Source: CAZUDI01 sp964618975 (lineage in GTDB: Bacteria; Desulfobacterota; Desulfomonilia; UBA1062). Taken from it: a stretch of DNA of 39,592 nt. This document shows positions 23,759-31,691 of the stretch, in pieces; within the stretch, counting starts at the first letter, position 1, and every line of letters begins with the position of its first letter. Under the pieces are notes generated by a model. That model made no database searches. It saw only the letters and a program-made list of their open reading frames with translations, and was not told the origin of the DNA. The stretch is taken from NCBI GenBank assembly GCA_964618975.1, contig CAZUDI010000036.1, forward strand, positions 1 through 39,592, given 5' to 3'. Made by a program: the position numbers and the translations under genes.

Positions 23759-24517
23759 TTACTGCATCTCGAGGAAATTGATCCAGAGCACGGCGCCGAT
23801 CTCCACGTCCTTGCCCTTGATCTGCTTGTCGTCCGTGTTCAGGGCGGCGAACCCCCACCAGCCCGGCCGGGGAGCGGCATAGGTGAACACACCGCCTGCG
23901 TCGGCCTTGATGACCTGCGTCACCATGTAGTCGGTGGCGGCCTTCAGCGTGCCGTTCTCGTTGTAGTACTCCACCTCCACCTCGGCATAGGGCACCACCT
24001 TGCCGTCAACCTTGACGACACCCTGGAACACGTTGCCGGCATAGAGTCCGAAGGGCCGGGCCAGGGGGACGATCTCGGTCTTGAGGCCCACTTCGCCGTC
24101 CCAGCCTTCCTCGAGCCCGAAGGCCCCGACGACCACCTTGGTGTAGTGCACGATGTAGCAGTCCTCGGCGGGCTCCCAGTAGGGCTGCGGCTCCATATAG
24201 AAGGCATAGACGCCGGGCCTCTTCACCCGGTACCGGGTCTGCCAGGCCTGGTGCCCCATGATCTCGGCCGGTTTGAGCGTGGCCAGCAGGTCCGTCTCCT
24301 CTCCGGCGCTCTTAACGGCGAACTTCACGGGCTTGACCAGGTCCATGCCTTCCCCCTCGAAGGGGTGCGCGAACATGAGCCGCAGGGAGAGATTGGCGTC
24401 ATCCTGCGGCATCACCATCTGGTCGGAGGGGATCAGCATACCGAAATGCGCCTGCGCGCTGAAAGCGCCTGTCAGGATCAACACCACCGCACACACCAGG
24501 ATTCTCGTCTTCTTCAC
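23759..24517 (-). CDS. nikK: NikK-type periplasmic DUF4198 protein of the nickel transporter
   Basis: Protein of 252 residues. A signal peptide (KKTRILVCAVVLILTGAFS, cut after AQA) exposes an N-terminal His (HFGMLIPSDQMV), the pattern of DUF4198/NikK proteins that assist nickel capture. Conserved features seen are FAHPFEGEGMDLVKP, YRVKRPGVYAFYMEPQPYW and PRPGWWGFAAL. GTG 24517 is taken as the start because GAGGAGGT is correctly spaced; the upstream in-frame ATG at 24562 would sit on the promoter -10 box. First gene of the nickel operon, under the promoter and dyad at 24558-24596. Confidence 0.88.
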   Translation of the reverse strand: MKKTRILVCAVVLILTGAFSAQAHFGMLIPSDQMVMPQDDANLSLRLMFAHPFEGEGMDLVKPVKFAVKSAGEETDLLATLKPAEIMGHQAWQTRYRVKRPGVYAFYMEPQPYWEPAEDCYIVHYTKVVVGAFGLEEGWDGEVGLKTEIVPLARPFGLYAGNVFQGVVKVDGKVVPYAEVEVEYYNENGTLKAATDYMVTQVIKADAGGVFTYAAPRPGWWGFAALNTDDKQIKGKDVEIGAVLWINFLEMQ

Positions 24518-24557
24518 CGTCCCTACCTCCTCGAATTCGGTCTTGAGATGGTTATCT

Positions 24558-24586
24558 ATCATAGCCAGGTAGCATCATCAACACAA
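24558..24586 (-). promoter_or_regulatory. Promoter of the nickel-transport operon
   Basis: TATGAT (24563-24558) preceded by a 17-bp spacer and TTGTGT (24586-24581) on the minus strand. It lies about 40 bp before the nikK start codon. The -35 and spacer are covered by the dyad at 24568-24596. Confidence 0.6.
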
Positions 24587-24596
24587 TAGTGCTACC
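24568..24596. promoter_or_regulatory. Candidate NikR-type operator
   Basis: GGTAGCA-N15-TGCTACC, a perfect 7-bp dyad. NikR sites are widely spaced dyads (known E. coli form GTATGA-N16-TCATAC), and this one has a comparable length of 29 bp and overlaps the promoter, where a repressor would act. The nikR gene itself is not in the window. Confidence 0.55.
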
Positions 24597-24644
24597 AGCA
24601 CTTCCCGGCACAGGTCCTCGTCCCGCACGTCCGCCACACCGGGC

Positions 24645-24674
24645 TTGAAGTTGAGACAGAATATCTTCTATAAC
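24645..24674 (+). promoter_or_regulatory. Sigma-70-type promoter of the peroxiredoxin gene
   Basis: TTGAAG, an 18-bp spacer and TATAAC, ending 26 bp before the start codon. Confidence 0.5.
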
Positions 24675-24700
24675 CAGAAAAAATCTCAGGGAGGGAGGCT

Positions 24701-25165
24701 ATGACACAGCTCACCCCGGGCGAGAGGGCCCCGGACTTCACCCTCACGGATCAGGACGGCAAGCGCGTGAGCCTTTCGGACTACACCGGCCAAAGGCTTC
24801 TGCTCTACTTCTATCCCAAGGCCGGCACCACGGGCTGCACCGCCCAGGCCCTGGCCATAAAAGATGCTTTTCCCGAGCTCGCAGACCTGGGCGTGGCCGT
24901 CCTGGGGATCAGCCCGGACAGCCCCCCGGCCCAGAAGCGCTTCGACCTGAAACACAACCTGGGCTTCCCCCTGCTTGCGGACCCCGATCACGCCGTAGCC
25001 GAGGCCTACGGCGTCTGGGGGACCAAGCACATGTACGGCAGGACGTTTCAGGGCATCATCCGCTCCGCCTTCCTCGTCGGCGAAGACGGCCGGGTGAGGG
25101 AGGCCTGGTACAAGGTGCGCCCCGCAGATACCGTGCCACGCGCCCTCGCCTCCCTGAAGGTCTGA
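24701..25165 (+). CDS. Peroxiredoxin of the PrxQ/BCP type (1-Cys variant)
   Basis: Protein of 154 residues in the AhpC/TSA superfamily, reducing hydrogen peroxide and organic peroxides. The start GERAPDFTLTDQDGKRVSLS and PKAGTTGCTAQALAI identify the PrxQ/BCP type; C46 is the peroxidatic cysteine and the usual Pro before GCT is Thr here. The resolving cysteine expected five residues later is Leu51, and no other cysteine occurs in the protein, so it must rely on an external thiol. GVWGTKHMYGRTFQGIIRSA matches the C-terminal BCP pattern. The ATG at 24701 has GGGAGGGAGG upstream. Monocistronic, with its own promoter; divergent from the nickel operon. Confidence 0.92.
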   Translation: MTQLTPGERAPDFTLTDQDGKRVSLSDYTGQRLLLYFYPKAGTTGCTAQALAIKDAFPELADLGVAVLGISPDSPPAQKRFDLKHNLGFPLLADPDHAVAEAYGVWGTKHMYGRTFQGIIRSAFLVGEDGRVREAWYKVRPADTVPRALASLKV

Positions 25166-25181
25166 CCCCGGCGTGCCGCGT

Positions 25182-25207
25182 GCCGCCCTAAAGGGAGGCG
25201 CTCTTTT
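25182..25207 (+). terminator. Probable terminator of the peroxiredoxin gene
   Basis: GCC-G-CCC-TAAA-GGG-A-GGC stem with one internal mismatch followed by CTCTTTT, about 17 bp after the stop codon. Confidence 0.5.
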
Positions 25208-25264
25208 ACTAATTTGTGCATAATCAAACGGACTCTAAGGTGAGAGCAGCGGCTCGTCTCACTT

Positions 25265-25306
25265 GACTTTCAGGGAAACTTCTTGCAAGAAGTTTCCCTG
25301 AAAGTC
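25265..25306. repeat. Perfect 42-bp palindrome
   Basis: Each 21-bp half is the exact reverse complement of the other: it starts GACTTTCAGGG and meets at CTTGCAAG. It could act as a bidirectional terminator or be a small mobile palindrome. It sits at the border of an AT-rich patch. Confidence 0.75.
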
Positions 25307-25451
25307 CCCTCTCAAAATATATTAATTATATTGTATTGTTATATAAGCCATGCTCGTGCAGGTTGAAACAGTTCATGATTTGGCCTACCGGATTCCAATT
25401 ACTCAAGATGCCTTCTCAATTATGCACTTCTCAGTAATCACTCAGGATCTA

Positions 25452-25497
25452 TTTCCCCGCTGCCTGCAGCGACTTTGGGCTTGCCCCGGGGTTCATA
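25452..25497 (+). repeat. Dispersed intergenic repeat, copy C (shortened)
   Basis: TTTCCCCGCTGCCTGCAGCG followed by CTTGCCCCGGGGTTCAT, which matches copy A at 9027-9096 with a deletion after the central palindrome. The CTTGCCC-GGGGTTCAT tail is nearly identical. Confidence 0.55.
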
Positions 25498-25534
25498 GGC
25501 CCGAGCTCCGGAGGGATAGTCGGGAAGAATGCAG

Positions 25535-25569
25535 GATAAAAAAGGGGGCTTCCTTTTAAGGAAGCCCCC
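25535..25569 (-). terminator. Intrinsic terminator of the beta-oxidation operon
   Basis: Perfect 12-bp stem GGGGGCTTCCTT/AAGGAAGCCCCC (25544-25569) followed on the minus strand by TTTTTT. It lies about 30 bp after the thiolase stop. Confidence 0.9.
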
Positions 25570-25600
25570 TCCTGGTTTATGGCTCAGAGACCGTTAGGGA

Positions 25601-26809
25601 TCAGTCGCACAGCTCGAAGAGTGCCGCCGCACCCATGCCGCCGCCGATGCACATGGACTCCACGCCGTACTTGGCGCCGCGCTGGCGCATCTCGCTGATG
25701 AGCTGGGCGCAGAGCTTGGAGCCGGTACAGCCCAGCGGGTGACCCAGGGCGATGGCCCCGCCGTTGACGTTGATGATGCGGCTGTCGCTGTCGCTGGTCC
25801 ACAGCTCGCGCTTGTCGTAGAGGCCCAGCTGCTGCAGGCAATAGATGCACTGCGAGGCGAAGGCCTCGTTGACCTCCCAGATATTGATGTCCTCCACCTT
25901 CATGCCCACCATCTTGAGCAGCTTGGGGATGGCATAGGCCGGGCCCACGCCCATCTCGTCCGAGCGGCAGCCCGCCACGGTGTAGCACACCAGCTTGGCG
26001 ACCGGCTTGACGTTGAACTTCTTGAGGCCTTCCTCGCTCATCAGGAGCGTGGCGGCGGCGCCGTCGGTGGTCTGCGAGGAGTTGCCGGCCGTGACCGAGC
26101 CCATGCCGGCAAAGGCTGGGCGCAGCTTGGCCAGACCCTCCATGGTGGTGCTCGCGCGCACGCCGTCGTCGAAGTCCTGGATAAAGGTTTCCTTGACCCA
26201 GGTGTCGCCCTTCTCCTTGTAGCGCACGGCCGGAGTGGGCACGATCTCCTTGTAGCGGCCGTTCTTCTGGGCCGCAACGGCCTTCATCTGGGAATGCCAG
26301 CCGAACTCGTCCTGCATCTCGCGCGAGATCTTGTAGCGGTTGGCCACGTTTTCGGCCGTGATGCCCATGGACATGTAGACATCCGCGTTTTCCTTGGCCC
26401 ACTCGGGGTGCGGCCGGGGCAGGTTGCCGCCCATGGGCACGATGGTCATGGACTCGCAGCCGGCACCGATGGCCACATCACACCAGCCGGACATGATCCG
26501 CATGGCCTGGATGGCGATCGACTCCAGACCCGAGGAGCAGAACCGGTTGACCGTGGCCCCGCAGGTGGAATCCGGGAACTTGCACATCTGGGCGATGACG
26601 CGCCCGAAGTTCAGGCCCTGCTCGGCCTCGGGGAAGGCACAGCCCAGCATGATATCCTCGACATCCTGCTTCTCGATGGCGGGTACGCGCTCGAGCAGAC
26701 CGTTGATCGCTGTCTTGAGGAGGTCCTCGGGCCTGGTCTGGGCCAGGGCGCCCTTGCCTCTGCGGCAGCCGGGGGTTCTCACGGACTCAACAATATATGC
26801 GTCTCTCAT
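25601..26809 (-). CDS. fadA: Thiolase (acetyl-CoA C-acyltransferase), beta-oxidation
   Basis: Protein of 402 residues, the usual thiolase length, cleaving 3-ketoacyl-CoA with CoA (or condensing acetyl-CoA). Catalytic features: C91 in TVNRFCSSGLESI, the NEAF motif (EVNEAFASQC), GGAIALGHPLGCTGSK and the second cysteine in MCIGGGMGAAALFE. It starts MRDAYIVESVRTP; the ATG at 26809 has AGGAGGA upstream. It follows the FadN-like gene by 33 bp, as in fadN-fadA-type operons, and ends at a strong terminator. Degradative rather than biosynthetic use is inferred from that pairing. Paralogues with other chain-length preference cannot be excluded. Confidence 0.93.
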   Translation of the reverse strand: MRDAYIVESVRTPGCRRGKGALAQTRPEDLLKTAINGLLERVPAIEKQDVEDIMLGCAFPEAEQGLNFGRVIAQMCKFPDSTCGATVNRFCSSGLESIAIQAMRIMSGWCDVAIGAGCESMTIVPMGGNLPRPHPEWAKENADVYMSMGITAENVANRYKISREMQDEFGWHSQMKAVAAQKNGRYKEIVPTPAVRYKEKGDTWVKETFIQDFDDGVRASTTMEGLAKLRPAFAGMGSVTAGNSSQTTDGAAATLLMSEEGLKKFNVKPVAKLVCYTVAGCRSDEMGVGPAYAIPKLLKMVGMKVEDINIWEVNEAFASQCIYCLQQLGLYDKRELWTSDSDSRIINVNGGAIALGHPLGCTGSKLCAQLISEMRQRGAKYGVESMCIGGGMGAAALFELCD

Positions 26810-26842
26810 TGATCTTTTCCTCCTGATCTTAAGTCTTTAAGA

Positions 26843-29248
26843 CTACAGCATCAACGGCTTGCCGGTCTTCATGATATGCTCGGCCATCTTCTGCGTGTTC
26901 TCGGTCTGCCACAGCTCGATAAAGGCCTGCCGCTCGAGGCCCTGCAGGTACTCCTCGGAGACCTTGAGGCCCTTGCCCACATCACCGCCCGACATGCAGA
27001 AGGCGATCTTCTTGGCGATGAGCTCCATGTGCGGGGTGATGTAACCGCCGTTGCGCATGTTGAGCATCTCGGCGGCGATCATGCCCTGGGCGTCGCTGCC
27101 GAAGACCGGGATCTTGACCTTGAGCGGCGGGGCATAGCCGTCGTCGACCATCTTTAAGACCTCCTTCTTGGCCTCGCCGATGAGGTTGTCTCTATTCATG
27201 ACGATGCGGTCGGTCGGCCGCAGGAAGCCGTTCTTGCGCGCCTCGGCCGCCGACTTGGACACCTTGGCCTGCACCACGCACATGAGGGCCGGGATGAAGA
27301 AACCAGCGAAATCGGTCAGCTTGGCCGACTCGGGCATGGACTCGATATAGCGGCGCCACAGGTTCATCATGCCGCTGGCCCCGGGCAGCAACCCGGCGCC
27401 GATCTCGACCAGGCCCATGAAGAGCTCGGTGTGGGCCACGATGCGGTCGGCTGCCAGGCAGATCTCGCAGCCGCCGCCCAGCGTCATCCCATAGGGGGCC
27501 GCCACCACCGGATAATTGCTGTAGCGCACCTTCATCATCCCGGCATGGGCGCCCTTGATAAAGGTCTCGATCTCGTCGAACTTGCCCGCCCGCGCCAGGC
27601 CCAGCATGTAGGCCAGGTCACCGCCGGCCGAGAAGGCACCGGGCATGCCGCCGGCCTGGTTGCCGATCACGAGCCCCACGCCGTTGGCGTCAACATAGGC
27701 GACGGCCTCGGTCACGAAGTCCAGCATCTCCTTGTTGAGGGCATTCATCTTGGAGTGGAACTCGAGGCACAGCACCCCGTCGCCCAGGTCCACGAGCGAG
27801 CAGGAGGGCGAGGTCAGGACCACCTTGTTCTCGGCGCGGAAGGTGTCCAGAGAGAGCGCCTTGGGGCTGACCTTGAGCGCCTTGTAGCCCTCGCTGGCGA
27901 AGTCGTAGTAGTACTTGACGCCGTTCTCGAGCTTGTAGAAGGCGGTGTTGCCGTTATCGAGCATCTTCTTGATCTTGGCCGGCACGGCCTGACCTTCCTT
28001 TTCCATCTTGGCCACCGATTCGGCCAGCCCGACGGCGTCCCAGGTCTCGAAGGGGCCCAGCTCCCAGTTGTAGCCCCACTTCATGGCGTTGTCGATCTCC
28101 ACCAGGGTATCGGCGATCTCGGGGATGCGGTTGGCGGAGTAGATGAAGGCCCCCGAGGTCACCTTCCAGGCAAACTGCGAGCCCTTGTCATCGCCGTAGA
28201 GCACGGCCTTGAGCTTGTCGGCCAGGGTGGCGCCCTTCTTGGCGGCGTCCAGACAGGCGAAGCTCGCGGGCGTGATCTCGGAGTACTCGCCGCTGGCCGG
28301 GTCGATGACCTTGCGGATCTTCTTCCACTCGGGCGTGATGTCGGTCTTGTAGAAGCCGGCCTTGGTCTTGTTGCCCAGCTGGTTGTTCTTGACCATGTTC
28401 ATCACGAAATCGGGTGCCTGGAAGACCGCGCGCTCCTCATCTTCGGCGCAGAGCTCATAGGTGTTCTTCATGACGTGCGTCATGGTGTCCAGACCTACCA
28501 TGTCGGAGGTCTTGAAGATGGCGGTCTTGGGACGGCCCATGGCCGGACCGAGCAGGGCATCCACTTCGGGGATGGTGAGTCCCTCCTCCAGCATCGTGCG
28601 CATGGTCTTGCCGATACCGTGGATCCCGATGCGGTTGCCGATGAAATTGGGGGTGTCCTTGGCCCACACGATGCCCTTGCCCAGGCGGTTCTCGCCGAAG
28701 TCGGCGATGAATTCCAGCACGTCCCTGCGCGTGGCCTCGCCCGGTATGATCTCCAGCAGGTGCATGTAGCGCACCGGGTTGAAGAAGTGCGTGCCCAGGA
28801 AATACTCCTTGAAGGCCGGGCTCAGGCCCTCGGACATGGCCTTGAGCGGGATGCCCGAGGTGTTCGAGGATACGATCGTGTCCGCCTTGCGCACGCCCTC
28901 GATGCGCTTGAAGAGCTGCTGCTTGATCTTGAGGTTCTCCACCACCACCTCGACGATCCAGTCACACTCGGCCAGCTTGTCGAAATCGTCCTCGAGGTTG
29001 CCGGTGGTAACCCGGGCCACGTCGGCCTTGGAGTAGAACAGCGCCGGTTTGGCCTTGACGGCGGCCTGCATACCGGCCTCCACGATGCGGTTGCGGGCCT
29101 TGGGGTCGCCCTTCTCCTCGTCCTTCAGGTCAAACGGCACAATGTCGAGCAGCAGCACATCAACACCGGCACCGGCCAGCAGGGCAGCGATGCCGCCACC
29201 CATGATTCCAGACCCGATTACCGCGGCCTTGTTGATTCTTCTTACCAT
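26843..29248 (-). CDS. fadN: Bifunctional 3-hydroxyacyl-CoA dehydrogenase / enoyl-CoA hydratase (FadN-like)
   Basis: Protein of 801 residues with the dehydrogenase first and the hydratase last, the order of Bacillus FadN and the opposite of FadB/FadJ. N-terminal NAD-binding AVIGSGIMGGGIAALLAGAG (about 8-27), and GTHFFNPVRYMHLLEIIPG with the catalytic His near 150. The C-terminal crotonase region has GMTLGGGCEICLAADRI and LFMGLVEIGAGLLPGASG, with both catalytic glutamates present (GGGCE and LVEIG). So both activities look intact. It acts in fatty-acid beta-oxidation together with the thiolase downstream. The ATG at 29248 follows AGGAGGG. A promoter and a TetR-type dyad lie upstream. Confidence 0.93.
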   Translation of the reverse strand: MVRRINKAAVIGSGIMGGGIAALLAGAGVDVLLLDIVPFDLKDEEKGDPKARNRIVEAGMQAAVKAKPALFYSKADVARVTTGNLEDDFDKLAECDWIVEVVVENLKIKQQLFKRIEGVRKADTIVSSNTSGIPLKAMSEGLSPAFKEYFLGTHFFNPVRYMHLLEIIPGEATRRDVLEFIADFGENRLGKGIVWAKDTPNFIGNRIGIHGIGKTMRTMLEEGLTIPEVDALLGPAMGRPKTAIFKTSDMVGLDTMTHVMKNTYELCAEDEERAVFQAPDFVMNMVKNNQLGNKTKAGFYKTDITPEWKKIRKVIDPASGEYSEITPASFACLDAAKKGATLADKLKAVLYGDDKGSQFAWKVTSGAFIYSANRIPEIADTLVEIDNAMKWGYNWELGPFETWDAVGLAESVAKMEKEGQAVPAKIKKMLDNGNTAFYKLENGVKYYYDFASEGYKALKVSPKALSLDTFRAENKVVLTSPSCSLVDLGDGVLCLEFHSKMNALNKEMLDFVTEAVAYVDANGVGLVIGNQAGGMPGAFSAGGDLAYMLGLARAGKFDEIETFIKGAHAGMMKVRYSNYPVVAAPYGMTLGGGCEICLAADRIVAHTELFMGLVEIGAGLLPGASGMMNLWRRYIESMPESAKLTDFAGFFIPALMCVVQAKVSKSAAEARKNGFLRPTDRIVMNRDNLIGEAKKEVLKMVDDGYAPPLKVKIPVFGSDAQGMIAAEMLNMRNGGYITPHMELIAKKIAFCMSGGDVGKGLKVSEEYLQGLERQAFIELWQTENTQKMAEHIMKTGKPLML

Positions 29249-29289
29249 TACGCCCTCCTAGATTTAGTTGTTCGCTACGGACAATGAAA

Positions 29290-29307
29290 TATGAATCACC
29301 GTTCATA
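29290..29307. promoter_or_regulatory. Candidate TetR-family operator of the beta-oxidation operon
   Basis: TATGAA-TCACCG-TTCATA, a perfect 6-bp dyad just downstream of the predicted -10 box, so binding would block initiation. Arms and length resemble operators of TetR-family fatty-acid regulators (for example Bacillus FadR sites with TGAATGA arms). No such regulator gene is in the window. Confidence 0.5.
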
Positions 29308-29336
29308 AGTATACCAAACCGATCACGGAGTCAAGA
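29308..29336 (-). promoter_or_regulatory. Promoter of the FadN-like operon
   Basis: TATACT near 29314-29309 on the minus strand, with TTGACT upstream near 29335-29330. The spacer is only 15 bp, shorter than optimal, so the -35 assignment is uncertain. Confidence 0.45.
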
Positions 29337-29542
29337 AAAGGGGATCATCGGGGACAACTTTATTGTATCATGTCAATATTGCGTGGTTTTTATATCAATT
29401 GCCCCGGATTTCAAGGGACATCCAAACAAGCCCCTGAAGATCTGTCCCCATATTGACAGGGCCACCCCCGGGACGGGCCACTCCCCGGGGACAGACCCCG
29501 GACCGGGCCGCGGCCCCTGCCCCCCTGACACCCCCATGAAAG

Positions 29543-29571
29543 AGGGGCGTGTCGGTAACCGACACGCCCCT
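29543..29571 (-). terminator. Terminator hairpin after the nucleotidase gene
   Basis: AGGGGCGTGTCGGT and ACCGACACGCCCCT form a 14-bp perfect stem around one base, followed on the minus strand by CTCTTTC. It lies 47 bp after the stop codon. Confidence 0.75.
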
Positions 29572-29618
29572 TTGGGGTATGTGGTCTCGTGCCCCCCCGG
29601 CTCAGGGGGCCGGCCGCT

Positions 29619-31532
29619 TCAGCCCCCGGCCGTGGCGATGAAGCAGGTGCCCTCCTGGATGCGGCCCGTGGGGGCGGCATAGCGCGCGGGCACGTCGGGG
29701 ATGCCGTCGCCCCCGGTGTCGAAGGAGAGCAGGTAGCGCACGAAGCCCTCCCACTGCTGCAGCTCCTGCACGCCCGCGGTATCAGGGTCGCAGTCCACGC
29801 GCGCTTCGCTAAGCCCGCCGGGGTGGACGCTCGCATCGAGATAGCTCACCCCGTCGGCGTCCTTGGGGTCGATGGACAGAAAGCCGTAGGTATAGTCGCC
29901 GACCACGGCGATGAACTGCGCCACGTAGTAGTTGATGGCCACCTTGTAGAGCTCCTTATTGAGGCAGCTCGTATCCAGGGGCTTCTCGCTGTAGCCATTG
30001 GTTTCGTCGCCCACGTAGATCCTCAGAACCCGGAAAAACGGCAAGAGACTGGGGTTGTATTCGAATTTCAACCCGCTGACGTTCAGCCAGTAGTCGCTGC
30101 CCTCCAGGGGGTAGACCGTGGTGATCACCTCCATGGCCTTCTTGACCTCGGAAGCGGTGATATGGATCGTGACCATGGGGTAGCCCACGGGGGGGTTGCC
30201 CTGGCCGTCCGGCGTGAGCCCGAAGCCCAGCGGCAGGACGCGGAAGGCGTCCGAGAAGGCGATCTGCCCCGTGACCCCCGCGAGGATGTCGTCGCGGATC
30301 ACGCCGTTGGACTCCACGGCGAAGTCCACCCTGCTCTCGGGCACCGCCGGGTCGTACTCCTCCTGGTCCACCATCCAGCGCATGGCATCCGCCACGAGGT
30401 TACCCAGGTTGTTCTCGGCGCCGCTTACGGCGGTGAGGTCAAAGGCCGTCTCGGCGATGATCTGGCCGAAGGCGTAGTCATAGCCCAGCGTCTCCAGGGT
30501 GAGATCCACCTCGCCCACGAGGCCCTCGACGAGGGCCTGCATGGCCGCATCGCCTGCGATGGTGTCGTTGATGTCGACGAGTTCGTAGCCTCCATAAGCG
30601 GGCGCGCCGCCTGTAAGGTCGAGGTCGAGCACGCCCAGGTAGCGCCCGTAGCTGCCCGCCTGCACGATGAGCGTGTCCCCCACCACGAGGGGCTCTTGTG
30701 CGATCTCGTGGGTGTGCCCGGAGATGATCACGTCGATCCCGGGCACGGCACCCGCCAGGGCGGTGTCCTCATCCAGCCCCGAGTGGGACAGGCACACGAT
30801 CAGCTGCGCCCCGGCATCCTCCAGCGCACTCACGGCACGCGCGGCCGCGCTGGAGGCGGCCTCGAAATCGACCGGATAGGCAAAGGGCGCCACGCCGGCG
30901 GCGTTCTCGCCCACCAGGCCGAAGAAGCCCACCATTGTGCCGTCCACCTCCTGGATATAGGCGGGCTGGATGAGGTTGTCCTCCCCGCAGAGGGCCTCCA
31001 GGCTGTCGTCCAGGGGGCTGTCCGCATCGAAGATCAGGTTCGAGGCCACTACCTTCAGATCGAGGCCCAGATCCCCGATGAGGCCGAGGATCTTGGCGGT
31101 CTCGGACGGGGTCCAGTCGAACTCATGGTTGCCCAGGGTGATGACATCGTAGCCCAGGGCGTCCATGAGGGTCAGCTCGGCCTGGCCGCGCAGCAGGCTG
31201 AAGGCCGTGCCCATCATGAAGTCGCCCCCGTCCAGGAGCAGCACCGGGGTCCCCTCTGCTTCGCGCGCCGCGCGGATCTCTTCCACCCGGGCGGCGATGC
31301 GGGCAAAGCCGCCGATGGTGGCGTCATTGTCGAGTTCGATGGTGTAGTCCCCGTTGGGGCCGAACCCCAAGAGGTGGGAGTGGAGATCGTTGGTGTGGAT
31401 GATGGTCAGCTTCTCGGCGGCCAGGGCCGGCGCCCCCATCCCCACCAGGAACAACCCGGTTACGACCAGTAATACGCCCCGGCGCGCGCGATTCCGCGCC
31501 CGGCCAGAGCCCTGTCTTGTGCGTGCGTCCAT
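29619..31532 (-). CDS. Secreted 5'-nucleotidase/metallophosphoesterase-family protein with terminal CFI-box-like motif
   Basis: Protein of 637 residues of the UshA/5'-nucleotidase family. A signal peptide (RRGVLLVVTGLFLVGMGA, cut near ALAAE) is followed by the metal-binding motifs HTNDLHSH, DGGDFMMG, TLGNHEFDW and ISGHTHEI, all complete, and the C-terminal nucleotide-binding domain (NLVADAMRWM, ESNGVIRDDI). It should hydrolyse nucleotides or related phosphoesters in the periplasm or at the surface. The last residues are GTCFIATAGG, the beginning of a CFI-box-type (CFIATAAYG) C-terminal element that normally continues into a longer tail. The ATG at 31532 has GGAGGAGG upstream; a longer in-frame start is rejected. 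Monocistronic. Confidence 0.88.
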   Translation of the reverse strand: MDARTRQGSGRARNRARRGVLLVVTGLFLVGMGAPALAAEKLTIIHTNDLHSHLLGFGPNGDYTIELDNDATIGGFARIAARVEEIRAAREAEGTPVLLLDGGDFMMGTAFSLLRGQAELTLMDALGYDVITLGNHEFDWTPSETAKILGLIGDLGLDLKVVASNLIFDADSPLDDSLEALCGEDNLIQPAYIQEVDGTMVGFFGLVGENAAGVAPFAYPVDFEAASSAAARAVSALEDAGAQLIVCLSHSGLDEDTALAGAVPGIDVIISGHTHEIAQEPLVVGDTLIVQAGSYGRYLGVLDLDLTGGAPAYGGYELVDINDTIAGDAAMQALVEGLVGEVDLTLETLGYDYAFGQIIAETAFDLTAVSGAENNLGNLVADAMRWMVDQEEYDPAVPESRVDFAVESNGVIRDDILAGVTGQIAFSDAFRVLPLGFGLTPDGQGNPPVGYPMVTIHITASEVKKAMEVITTVYPLEGSDYWLNVSGLKFEYNPSLLPFFRVLRIYVGDETNGYSEKPLDTSCLNKELYKVAINYYVAQFIAVVGDYTYGFLSIDPKDADGVSYLDASVHPGGLSEARVDCDPDTAGVQELQQWEGFVRYLLSFDTGGDGIPDVPARYAAPTGRIQEGTCFIATAGG

Positions 31533-31649
31533 GCCTGCCTCCTCCATCAGAAATGGTTTCCTCCGTGAACGGTCATGGGGATACGCCCCGGCACACCCCC
31601 CTGCGGGGATCTGCGGCGGGTAGTCTGGCCCCATGACAACCAAACCGAT

Positions 31650-31691
31650 TATTATATTACCATATAATACGGGAAATCTCACATTATTCAA
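31650..31691 (-). promoter_or_regulatory. Nucleotidase promoter overlapping an AT-rich dyad
   Basis: On the minus strand TTGAAT (31691-31686), a 16-bp spacer and TATTAT (31669-31664). The -10 box is one arm of TATTATAT-TACC-ATATAATA (31650-31669), a perfect 8-bp dyad that could be an operator. Confidence 0.55.

Larger units (their letters stand above)
25166..25600. other. AT-rich intergenic region with hairpins, palindrome and repeat copy
   Basis: 435 bp, clearly richer in A+T than the rest of the window around 25311-25345. It contains a likely peroxiredoxin terminator (25182-25207), a perfect 42-bp palindrome (25265-25306), a copy of the dispersed repeat (25452-25497) and the thiolase terminator (25535-25569). 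A 69-codon frame at 25350 is rejected because it is built from these elements. Confidence 0.6.
29249..29618. other. Intergenic region: beta-oxidation promoter/operator and nucleotidase terminator
   Basis: 370 bp. It holds the leader, operator and promoter of the FadN-like operon (29290-29335) and the hairpin after the nucleotidase gene (29543-29571). Between them (about 29450-29520) lie repeated CTGTCCCC and GGGGACAG words without exact symmetry. No gene is supported. Confidence 0.5.

Noticed and set aside
25350..25559. 69-codon rightward frame after the peroxiredoxin gene
   Set aside because: It runs through repeat copy C and into the thiolase terminator hairpin, has no ribosome-binding site and no recognisable product.
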